In this document: piece by piece, positions 1 through 6,955 of the stretch | Position numbering within the stretch: position 1 is the first letter of the stretch | Layout: every line of letters starts with the position of its first letter | Assembly: GCA_947576945.1 (NCBI GenBank) | Contig: CANPTH010000018.1 | Coordinates: 1-61,441 of the forward strand | Source of the DNA: an uncultured Lachnospiraceae bacterium | GTDB lineage: Bacteria > Bacillota > Clostridia > Lachnospirales > Lachnospiraceae | Reading direction: 5' to 3' | DNA: 61,441 bases | The notes under the pieces: model-generated | Databases searched by the model: none | Seen by the model: the letters and a program-made list of their open reading frames with translations, nothing else | Told to the model about the DNA's origin: nothing | Program-made: the position numbers and the translations under genes

Positions 1-143
1 TGACAGCCGAAGGTTGTAACACAGCAAAGCGGCTGCCGTCCCAGCTGCTGTTTTAAGTCCGCCACATAGGAAACCGCCTTCTTCATATATTCCTGTTGCA
101 GAACCAGCTCCTGCTTATCGTTCCTGGAAGCATATTGTCCCAT
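1..143 (-). CDS. miaB: tRNA-2-methylthio-N6-dimethylallyladenosine synthase MiaB, N-terminal fragment
   Basis: Only the first 47 codons are inside the window; the gene runs off the left edge. The reading starts MGQYASRND and reaches VTTFGCQ, the hallmark start of the MiaB N-terminal UPF0004 domain, whose first cluster-ligating cysteine lies in TFGCQ. MiaB is a radical-SAM enzyme with two [4Fe-4S] clusters that methylthiolates isopentenyladenosine-37 of tRNAs. The leading charged helix before the UPF0004 domain is usual in clostridial MiaB. A GAGG about 7 bases upstream supports the ATG at 143. It lies downstream of degV behind an unusual leader carrying tandem 48-bp hairpin repeats. The identification rests on the short N-terminus alone. 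Confidence 0.85.
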   Translation of the reverse strand, partial: MGQYASRNDKQELVLQQEYMKKAVSYVADLKQQLGRQPLCCVTTFGC

Positions 144-183
144 CGTAAACCTCATTTCTCTCTTTTACATAAACGTAATCGCC

Positions 184-322
184 CTGCTTATCCGAGTTTG
201 CCGCAGGCAAATCTCGTAAACGTATATTGTTCTGCTTATCCGAGTTTGCTGCAGGCAAATCCCGTAAACGTATATTGTTCTGCTTATCCGAGTTTGCCGC
301 AGGCAAATCTCGTAAACGAGCT
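184..322 (-). repeat. 48-bp tandem repeat, about 2.8 copies, each with a small hairpin, in the miaB leader
   Basis: Units begin at 184, 232 and 280 with an exact 48-base period and only a few substitutions; the third copy diverges after about 39 bases. Each unit holds the inverted repeat GAG-TTTGCC-GCA-GGCAAA-(T)CTC, so three small hairpins form in series. A further perfect hairpin (AAACGAGC/GCTCGTTT) follows at 314-332. The array sits about 40-190 bases upstream of the miaB start. The minus-strand ORF through it repeats a 16-residue unit and I do not regard it as a gene. Confidence 0.85.
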
Positions 323-344
323 ATGCTCGTTTTCTACATGAAAC

Positions 345-416
345 AAAACAGGTATCTTCACCCCCATATCGTTGTGCCGCCGTAATCCGCCACACCTGTG
401 GACGATAACCTGTTTT
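345..416 (-). other. Long inverted repeat between degV and miaB
   Basis: AAAACAGGTATC at 345-356 pairs with GATAACCTGTTTT at 404-416, with a second internal pairing ATCGT/ACGAT at 367-371 and 402-406. On the minus strand the right end is followed by TTTC only, so it is a weak terminator candidate; it may be a structured leader or part of a dispersed repeat together with the 48-bp array. Confidence 0.5.
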
Positions 417-489
417 GCATGATCGTGTTCTATCTTTCTTTTGAGACCGCTTAAATCACTCTCTGACGCCTTATAGCTAAATCCGTATC

Positions 490-1356
490 TTACGATATCT
501 TCTTACAGCATGCAACGGCCAGTGAACCTGGGCCAATATGGCAGGCGATGCTTAAAGACAACGGATCCATATGAATATCAAAGCCCGGAAATTGTGCCGC
601 CACTTCATCCTTCAGCTGGGTTGCAGCTTCCAGGTCGTACGTATAAGCGATCTGCAGCCATATCGTGTCCTTATTCACACCGCCAAAGCGTTTCTCCATA
701 TCATTACGTATGGCGTTGATCATCATGGATTTACCCTGGGAGACGGTTCTTGCCTTGGCAAAAGCGTCCAGCTTATCTCCCTGAATCGTCAGTACCGGTT
801 TTAACCGCAGAATTGTTCCAAGCGCTGCCGCAGCGGGCGTGATCCTGCCGCCCTTTTTCAGATAATACAGAGTATCCAGCATGATATAAATGCTGGAGTT
901 AAACTTGTCATCCTCCAGAAACTGCTTGATCTGCGCAGCATTCATGCCCTTCTCCACAAGTTTAAGCGCATCCAGAGTAGACTGTCTCTGTGTAACAGAA
1001 ATTCTTTGATTATTAACAACCTGCACCCGGCCGTCATAATCAGCAGCCAGCATAAGCGCACTCTGACAGGAACCGCTCAGGCCGCTGGACATGGGAATAT
1101 GTACGATTTCGTCATACTCTCCAAGCAGCTCATCCCACAGCTTCATCACCGAATCCGGAGAAGGCTGACTGGTTATGACGTCTGCTCCCGACGCAAGTCT
1201 TTCATAGAACGCCTCCTGCGTCAGTGTGATATCTTCAAAATAAGTCTCGTTCTCAATCATAAAAGGCATAGGAAGCACATAAAGTCCCAGCTCCTCTGCC
1301 TGTTTCTGCGTAATTCCACTGTTACTGTCGGTAACAACTGCAATATTCTTTGCCAT
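490..1356 (-). CDS. DegV family fatty-acid-binding protein (FakB-like)
   Basis: DegV proteins bind a long-chain fatty acid and present it to the kinase FakA, which makes acyl-phosphate for phospholipid synthesis. The protein begins MAKNIAVVTDSNSGIT and carries the two conserved ligand-phosphate loops, TSQPS near residue 60 and SSGLSGS near residue 90, followed by a LKKGGRI segment. Length (288 residues) is normal for the family. The ATG at 1356 fits the family N-terminus; an upstream ATG at 1380 would add eight residues. A GGAG lies about 12 bases upstream. FakA is encoded at 4290-5981, so a kinase and a binding subunit sit in the same neighbourhood. Cytosolic. Confidence 0.88.
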   Translation of the reverse strand: MAKNIAVVTDSNSGITQKQAEELGLYVLPMPFMIENETYFEDITLTQEAFYERLASGADVITSQPSPDSVMKLWDELLGEYDEIVHIPMSSGLSGSCQSALMLAADYDGRVQVVNNQRISVTQRQSTLDALKLVEKGMNAAQIKQFLEDDKFNSSIYIMLDTLYYLKKGGRITPAAAALGTILRLKPVLTIQGDKLDAFAKARTVSQGKSMMINAIRNDMEKRFGGVNKDTIWLQIAYTYDLEAATQLKDEVAAQFPGFDIHMDPLSLSIACHIGPGSLAVACCKKIS

Positions 1357-1537
1357 ATCCGTTCTACACTCCGTCATCAAATATTAATTCAAAAAACAGT
1401 CAACACACACGAACCTGTCCGGCATCCTGTACACACAGACTGCCGCCTGCAATTCCATTAAGGCTCCTGACAATGATCTTACTCCATGAAATTGCTGCCT
1501 GGACTGTTACACAAACATCTACTTAACCATATTACTT

Positions 1538-3619
1538 TCAGATAGTCCTAAAGTCAACCTCATTTATTACACCATTCTTTAAATCACGCGCTGACCGGGA
1601 TACACTATCTCTTAAATATTCCCGTAAAGACAGATACGATTTCGTGGCCAGGGCCGGGTCTTCGGACAGGATCCTGTCCGCCCACTGGCTGGCGCGCTGC
1701 AGGATTGAAGCATCCTGAAAAATATCGCCCAGTATAAATTTCAGCGCACCGCTTTGGCGGATGCCGAACAGATCTCCCGGTCCACGCAGCTTTAAATCCT
1801 GACTGGCAATATAGAATCCGTCATTGGATTCATTTAAAATCCTGAGCCGGGCCATGGTCTCCGGTTTCGACGATTTACTCATGAATATACAATAGGACTG
1901 TGTATCGCCACGGCCTACACGGCCGCGCAGCTGATGCAGCTGTGCCAGGCCAAACCGCTCCGCATTCTCCACAATCATCACCGTAGCATTGGGTACGTTG
2001 ATACCTACCTCAATCACCGTAGTTGACACGAGAATATCGATTTGTTTTGCAGCAAAGGCCTCCATGATCCGGTTCTTCTGTGCAGGCTTCATCTTCCCGT
2101 GAAGCGCCGCAATCTGAATTGTGGCAGGCAGAATTCCTTTCAACCTGGCGGTATAAGACACCACATCTTCCAGCTCCGCCATCTCCCCCTCTTCCACCAT
2201 GGGACAGATAATGTAGACCTGATGGCCGGCAGCGATTTCCTTTTCCATGAAATGATAAGCGGTTTCCCTGTAGGAAGTATTCACCACGCAGTTCTTGATG
2301 GGCAGCCGGTTGGCCGGCAGTTCATTGAGCACCGAGATATGCAGATCACCGTACAGAATGATGGCCAGCGTACGCGGAATCGGCGTTGCGCTCATGACAA
2401 GCACATGTACCTGTTTCCCCTTCTGCGCCAGACTCTCCCGCTGGCGCACACCAAAACGGTGCTGTTCGTCCGTGATCACAAGCGCCAGATTATGGTATAC
2501 AGCTTTATCCTGAATCAACGCATGAGTGCCGAGAATCACGTTCGCCTCCCCGCTCTCGATCTGTGCATAAATCTGTCTGCGCTCCTTTGCGGTGACAGAA
2601 CCAGTCAGCAGCACAGGACGGATCGGCAGTTTATACTGCTTCTGCAGTTGTGATAACGTCTCATAATGCTGCGCTGCCAGCACTTCCGTGGGGGCCATCA
2701 TGGCCCCCTGATAACCGTTGGCCACGCACATAAGCAGGGCCAGGAAAGCAAGGATAGTCTTGCCGGATCCTACATCCCCCTGAATCAGCCGGTTCATCAC
2801 ATGTTCCGAGGTCAGATCGGCCTCAATCTCCTGCCATACCTTCTGCTGGGCGGCCGTCAGGCTGTAAGGCAGTGCCTCTAACAATCGCTTCGTCTCCGCC
2901 ACCTCGATCATCGGATACTGGTTCTGCACAGCCTCAGTATCCTCCCGCATCCGGCGCAGCATCAGGATAAAAAGCAGAAACTCATCAAAAACCAGCCGCT
3001 CTCTGGCCTGCACCAGCAGATCTTTGCTGTCCGGAAAATGCATCTGCCGTATGGCATCCTCTAACGGGCTAAGATGTTCTGATTCTCTGATGATGTCCGG
3101 CAGATGATCCTGCGGCAGTGGGGATACGGCAAGCGCCTGTCTGACAGCCTTGGTGATGGCATTGTTGGTAAGCCCTTTCGTCGTTCCGTAACAGGGCATC
3201 ATGCGGCCTGCCATCTTCCCATATTCCTCCGGTTTGTACAGCTTCGCCTGCTCCATCACGAACCGGCCGCCCTTCTTTAACAGATAACCGCGCGCAACAT
3301 ACTGCGTGTCGCGCTTTAGGCTGTTCTTCAGATACGGCATGTTAAAGTAGGTCATCTGCAGGATTCCGCCGCCCGCACACTCCATCTCAAAGGTGGTTAT
3401 ACTCAGTCCGCTCACATGCCTGACCGCGATATTGCCGCGGATACGGCCCGAAATGGCTGTAACCTCGTCTGTAGCGGCCTGTTCTAAAGTCACCGGATCG
3501 GAGAAATATTCATAATCACGCGGATAATAAACAAGGAGATCGTCCGTTGTTGTGATATCCAGCTTCTCAAATAATTGAGCGGTCTTCTCGCCGACACCTT
3601 TCAGGGATGTAATGGTCAT
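1538..3619 (-). CDS. recG: ATP-dependent DNA helicase RecG
   Basis: RecG remodels stalled replication forks and branch-migrates Holliday junctions. The 693-residue protein has the usual family length and order: N-terminal wedge/OB region with SLKGVGEKTA, helicase motif I GDVGSGKT at 281-288, motif II DEQH at 384-387, motif III SATPIPRT, and the C-terminal LRGRVGRG motif with the family signature ENAERFGLAQLHQL. It starts 3 bases after the HIT gene stop, and its SD (GGAAAGGA) lies inside the end of that gene, so the two are probably translationally coupled. The order asp23-fakA-HIT-recG on one strand fits the common Firmicute arrangement. Confidence 0.97.
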   Translation of the reverse strand: MTITSLKGVGEKTAQLFEKLDITTTDDLLVYYPRDYEYFSDPVTLEQAATDEVTAISGRIRGNIAVRHVSGLSITTFEMECAGGGILQMTYFNMPYLKNSLKRDTQYVARGYLLKKGGRFVMEQAKLYKPEEYGKMAGRMMPCYGTTKGLTNNAITKAVRQALAVSPLPQDHLPDIIRESEHLSPLEDAIRQMHFPDSKDLLVQARERLVFDEFLLFILMLRRMREDTEAVQNQYPMIEVAETKRLLEALPYSLTAAQQKVWQEIEADLTSEHVMNRLIQGDVGSGKTILAFLALLMCVANGYQGAMMAPTEVLAAQHYETLSQLQKQYKLPIRPVLLTGSVTAKERRQIYAQIESGEANVILGTHALIQDKAVYHNLALVITDEQHRFGVRQRESLAQKGKQVHVLVMSATPIPRTLAIILYGDLHISVLNELPANRLPIKNCVVNTSYRETAYHFMEKEIAAGHQVYIICPMVEEGEMAELEDVVSYTARLKGILPATIQIAALHGKMKPAQKNRIMEAFAAKQIDILVSTTVIEVGINVPNATVMIVENAERFGLAQLHQLRGRVGRGDTQSYCIFMSKSSKPETMARLRILNESNDGFYIASQDLKLRGPGDLFGIRQSGALKFILGDIFQDASILQRASQWADRILSEDPALATKSYLSLREYLRDSVSRSARDLKNGVINEVDFRTI

Positions 3620-3622
3620 GGC

Positions 3623-4111
3623 TCAATCCTTTCCATATCCACTTTCTGTTAACAGCCTGCTCAGCTCTTCGTCCAGTCTCTTTTTCATATCTTCCAGCTC
3701 TTCGTCCGTCGGCAGATATCTGTCATCACGCATCTGCGCTCCGATCTGCCAGACCGGCCCCGGCGATGGCGTATCGCCCTCTCTTCTCGGAAAAAAATGC
3801 CAGTGCATATGGACATTATTCCCGACTCCCAGCAGTTCGTAATTCAGTTTGTCAGGCGAAAACGCCCTATAGACCGCTTCTGCCGTCAACGACATTTCCT
3901 GCAGGAACCGATTCCGAAATTCTTTCTCCAGAAAGTGAATTTCCGTGGCATGTTCTTTGCATAAGAAAAGCGTATAACCCTTAAATCGCTGATGATCTCC
4001 GATCACGACATATCCTGTTTCCAACTCTCTGACAAAATATGGATTTTGCCCCTGTCTGGTGAGGGCAATTCTCTCACAGACACCACAGCTGCTGCTTTTG
4101 TTCCCGTTCAT
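3623..4111 (-). CDS. HIT family hydrolase
   Basis: A histidine-triad nucleotide hydrolase or transferase of 162 residues. The catalytic triad is visible as HMHWHFFPR near residue 101-109, and an N-terminal CGVC pair may bind zinc, as in many HIT proteins. The substrate cannot be told; the family cleaves nucleoside phosphoramidates or dinucleoside polyphosphates. The acidic C-terminal helix (EELEDMKKRLDEEL) is common in clostridial members. It lies between fakA and recG and its 3' end carries the recG ribosome binding site. Confidence 0.9.
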   Translation of the reverse strand: MNGNKSSSCGVCERIALTRQGQNPYFVRELETGYVVIGDHQRFKGYTLFLCKEHATEIHFLEKEFRNRFLQEMSLTAEAVYRAFSPDKLNYELLGVGNNVHMHWHFFPRREGDTPSPGPVWQIGAQMRDDRYLPTDEELEDMKKRLDEELSRLLTESGYGKD

Positions 4112-4152
4112 GCGCTCCTCCTCCTTGCGATCCCGTTACGGTCTCCGAACAT

Positions 4153-4204
4153 GATTTAGTTCTACCGGGATACCGCATTTACGTTCTCCTGGTAGAACTA
4201 AATC
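4153..4204. other. Inverted repeat between fakA and the HIT gene
   Basis: GATTTAGTTCTACC at 4153-4166 is the exact reverse complement of GGTAGAACTAAATC at 4191-4204, giving a 14-bp stem with a 24-base loop. There is no U-run on the minus strand after it, so it is more likely an mRNA-processing or stability hairpin than a strong terminator. Confidence 0.6.
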
Positions 4205-4289
4205 TTCTTTACTTTAAATTTATAAAAAATCTGTAAAATCTATAAAATCTGTAAATCTGAATTGCCCCTGCAAAATACAAAGGCAATAT

Positions 4290-5981
4290 TTACTCGGCCG
4301 ACACAATATAATAGTAGATCGGCTGTCCGCCGTACTGCAGTTCGATATCGCATCCTGGATACTTCTCTTCTACCTGTGCACGAAGGCTCTCGGCATCCGC
4401 TTCCTGAATCTCAGAGCCATAATAGATGCTGATCAGTTCCCGGTCGTCAGACATCATCTCATCGATCATCTTAAGCGTCACTTCCGAGATGGCGATGCCT
4501 ACGGAAAGAATGCCCTTATCACCGATTCCCATGAAATCGCCCTGCTTGATCTCCTTGCCGTCAATATTCGTATCTCTGACCGCATAAGTGACCTGTCCGG
4601 TGGAAACATTGACGATCTCTTCTACCATGGCCTTCTCATTCTCTTCTACACTCAGATCCGGCACATAATTGATCACAGCCGTAATTCCCTGAGGAACCGT
4701 CTTCGTGGGGATTACCACGATCTTCTTATCCCGCACAAGGGACTGGGCCTGGTTGGCCGCCAGAATAATGTTCTTATTGTTGGGCAGGATGAAAATCGTA
4801 TCGGCATTCACCTGATCGATGGCATTGAGCATATCCTCCGTGCTGGGATTCATGGTCTGGCCGCCCTCTATAATGTGATCCACGCCAAGTCCCTTGAAGA
4901 TCTCGTTGATCCCGTCCCCCACAGATACGGCAATAAATCCCACATCCTTCCGGGGCTGTTCCTGAACCGTGGGCATTTCCTCCGCCTTCTCTTCCTTCCG
5001 GGACATCTTAAACAGCTTCTCCTGATGCTCAAGACGCATATTGTCGATCTTCATGTTGGAGAGTGCGCCGTATTTAAGCGCTTTCTGGATCGCAAGACCG
5101 GGATCATTGGTATGTACATGTACCTTGACCACGTCCTCATCCGCTACCACCACGATCGAATCGCCGATGGATTCCAGATAAGCCTTAAAATCCATCTCCA
5201 TCTTAATATTAAATACTTTGTTGAGCATTATGATAAACTCAGTGCAGTAACCGAATTTGATCTCTGCCGACGCCTGGGCTTCCAGATTGGCTCCTGCCGT
5301 TCTCCCACCTGTATGAGCCGTAGCCGTCGTATCCAGAGAAAAGTCGATCTCCTTACCCAGGTATGCGTCGTAGGCTCCTTTCAAAACCTGCATCAGTCCT
5401 TGACCACCAGAGTCAACCACACCTGCCTGTTTCAAAACCGGCAGCATCTCCGGCGTCTGTTCCAGCACCTCGTCCGCGCGGGCAATGATCTGTGCCATAA
5501 ATTCTCCCAGATCGTCCAGCCCGCTGTCAGCCAGTTCTCTTGCCTTAATCGCCGCCCCTTTGGCAACGGTCAGGATCGTACCCTCCTTAGGCTTCATGAC
5601 AGCCTTATAAGCCGTCTCAACCGCCTTCTCGAAGGCCGCGGCAAAGACCGGGATCGTAACCTCATCGTATTCTTTCACGCCCTTGGTGAAGCCACGGAAT
5701 AATTGAGAAAGGATCACACCGGAGTTGCCTCTTGCTCCCCGCAGGGAACCGGAAGAAATGGCCTTACATAAAGAACGCATATCCACATCGCCCATCTCAT
5801 ACAAAGATGCAACTTCTCTGGCCGCGGCCATAATCGTCAGTGTCATATTCGTACCCGTATCGCCGTCCGGCACCGGGAATACATTTAATTCGTTAATCCA
5901 TTCTTTCTTGCTCTCAAGATTCTTTGCTCCTGCCAGGAACAATTTTGCCAGCATACCGGCATCCATTGTATTTGAAGCCAC
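4290..5981 (-). CDS. fakA: Fatty acid kinase catalytic subunit FakA (YloV, DAK2 domain)
   Basis: FakA phosphorylates fatty acids held by DegV/FakB partners. The N-terminal DhaL/DAK2 domain shows the magnesium-ATP loop PDGDTGTNM near residues 38-46 and GARGNSGVI near residue 80; the middle and C-terminal parts match the FakA architecture, with a VHVHTNDPG motif near residue 283 and a DegV-like C-terminal domain (FIAVSVGDG, ILPNNKN, IGDKGI). The 563-residue length is typical. It follows asp23 by 15 bases, the standard Firmicute pair, and lies upstream of recG. The degV gene at 490-1356 is a plausible partner. Confidence 0.93.
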   Translation of the reverse strand: MASNTMDAGMLAKLFLAGAKNLESKKEWINELNVFPVPDGDTGTNMTLTIMAAAREVASLYEMGDVDMRSLCKAISSGSLRGARGNSGVILSQLFRGFTKGVKEYDEVTIPVFAAAFEKAVETAYKAVMKPKEGTILTVAKGAAIKARELADSGLDDLGEFMAQIIARADEVLEQTPEMLPVLKQAGVVDSGGQGLMQVLKGAYDAYLGKEIDFSLDTTATAHTGGRTAGANLEAQASAEIKFGYCTEFIIMLNKVFNIKMEMDFKAYLESIGDSIVVVADEDVVKVHVHTNDPGLAIQKALKYGALSNMKIDNMRLEHQEKLFKMSRKEEKAEEMPTVQEQPRKDVGFIAVSVGDGINEIFKGLGVDHIIEGGQTMNPSTEDMLNAIDQVNADTIFILPNNKNIILAANQAQSLVRDKKIVVIPTKTVPQGITAVINYVPDLSVEENEKAMVEEIVNVSTGQVTYAVRDTNIDGKEIKQGDFMGIGDKGILSVGIAISEVTLKMIDEMMSDDRELISIYYGSEIQEADAESLRAQVEEKYPGCDIELQYGGQPIYYYIVSAE

Positions 5982-5996
5982 CTTACACTTCCTCCC

Positions 5997-6356
5997 TTAG
6001 TCAATCACTTTCACACCTTCGACGAAGATGTTTATCTTTTCCACTTCAATTCCGGTAAATTCTTCTACCTTGTACTTTACACTGTCTATCAGATTATCCG
6101 CTACTGCGAGAATGCTCACACCGTAAGAAACAATAATATGAAAATTCATAGTCAGCTTATTGTTATTCAAAAACACCTGTATGCCGCGCGTCATGCTGTC
6201 TTTCCTCAGTAATTTCACAAGACCGTCCTTCACACTCATACCTGCCATGCCGACCACGCCGAAACATTCCATGGCTATCGTGCCGGCGAACTGTGCCACG
6301 ACTTCCTGATCGATAGAAATATTCCCCATATGTGTGTCCATCGAAGAAACTTTCAT
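5997..6356 (-). CDS. Asp23/Gls24 family envelope stress response protein
   Basis: A 119-residue Asp23-family protein (YloU type), with NISIDQEVVAQFAG at the start, the GVVGMAG turn, and a C-terminal VEKINIFVEGV strand. Members gather at the membrane and respond to alkaline or envelope stress; this short form lacks a membrane anchor. SD AGGAGG six bases before the ATG fixes the start. A -10 hexamer TATAAT lies on the minus strand at 6392-6397, about 35 bases upstream. It heads the asp23-fakA-HIT-recG group and is divergent from rpmB. Confidence 0.92.
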   Translation of the reverse strand: MKVSSMDTHMGNISIDQEVVAQFAGTIAMECFGVVGMAGMSVKDGLVKLLRKDSMTRGIQVFLNNNKLTMNFHIIVSYGVSILAVADNLIDSVKYKVEEFTGIEVEKINIFVEGVKVID

Positions 6357-6451
6357 AAGCTACCTCCTTATTATTCTGAATATACATCCATATTATAACC
6401 TGTTTACTCAAAAAAAGAAACATGATTTCAGGCAAAATATGTAATTTCCGC

Positions 6452-6480
6452 TTGCATTCCGTTTTACTTTCTGCTATTAT
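6452..6480 (+). promoter_or_regulatory. Predicted sigma-A promoter of rpmB
   Basis: TTGCAT at 6452-6457, a 17-base spacer, and TATTAT at 6475-6480, about 60 bases before the rpmB start. It is placed back to back with the asp23 promoter region. Confidence 0.75.
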
Positions 6481-6542
6481 ACAAATGTTGTGTGAGCAAA
6501 GAATACAAAAAAGAATCGATTGTATCGTTAGGAGGTGCAAAG

Positions 6543-6728
6543 ATGGCTAAGTGTGATGTTTGTGGTAAGGGCGCTCATTTTGGAAATAACGTAAGCCATT
6601 CTCATAGAAGATCTAACAGAATTTGGAATTCTAATGTTAAGAACGTTATGTGCAAAGTGAACGGCGCCAACAAGAAACTGCATGTATGTACACGCTGTTT
6701 AAGATCCGGAAAAGTTGAAAGAGCATAA
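6543..6728 (+). CDS. rpmB: 50S ribosomal protein L28, zinc-binding (C+) form
   Basis: A 61-residue large-subunit protein. It begins MAKCDVCGKG and has CxxC at the start and CTRC near the end, the paired cysteines of the zinc-ribbon form of L28; the core SHRRSNRIWNSN is typical. The AGGAGG six bases before ATG 6543 sets the start; the reading frame is open further upstream but without family similarity. Monocistronic: a strong promoter precedes it and a strong terminator follows. Divergent from asp23, as is usual in Firmicutes. Confidence 0.97.
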   Translation: MAKCDVCGKGAHFGNNVSHSHRRSNRIWNSNVKNVMCKVNGANKKLHVCTRCLRSGKVERA

Positions 6729-6745
6729 TTTTTGTCAGTACAGAG

Positions 6746-6794
6746 GAGTATTGTAGAATGATCTGTTTGATCATTTCACAATATTCCTTTTTTA
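6746..6794 (+). terminator. Rho-independent terminator of rpmB
   Basis: A 19-base arm at 6746-6764 pairs with 6770-6788 (a few mismatches), loop of five, followed by six T at 6789-6794. Confidence 0.9.
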
Positions 6795-6955
6795 TATGGA
6801 AATATACATATTTTCCTTCATCTCTATTCCGACACAAATCTCCATAAAAAAGGAACTCCCGTATCATAATACGCCATGCTGCTTTAGAGCATGGCGCATA
6901 AATGCTGAATTATTTACAATGGCGCTTTCAACACACCCGAGATCCTGCCAGGTCG

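Noticed and set aside
115..306. 63-codon minus-strand frame through the 48-bp repeats with a 16-residue peptide repeat
   Set aside because: The repeat period is a multiple of three by chance, the frame overlaps the start of miaB in another frame, and hairpins explain the conservation better.
6872..6896. Hairpin CGCCATGCT/AGCATGGCG downstream of the GH42 gene as its terminator
   Set aside because: The stem is perfect but about 60 bases from the stop and no U-run follows on the minus strand, so I did not call it a terminator.
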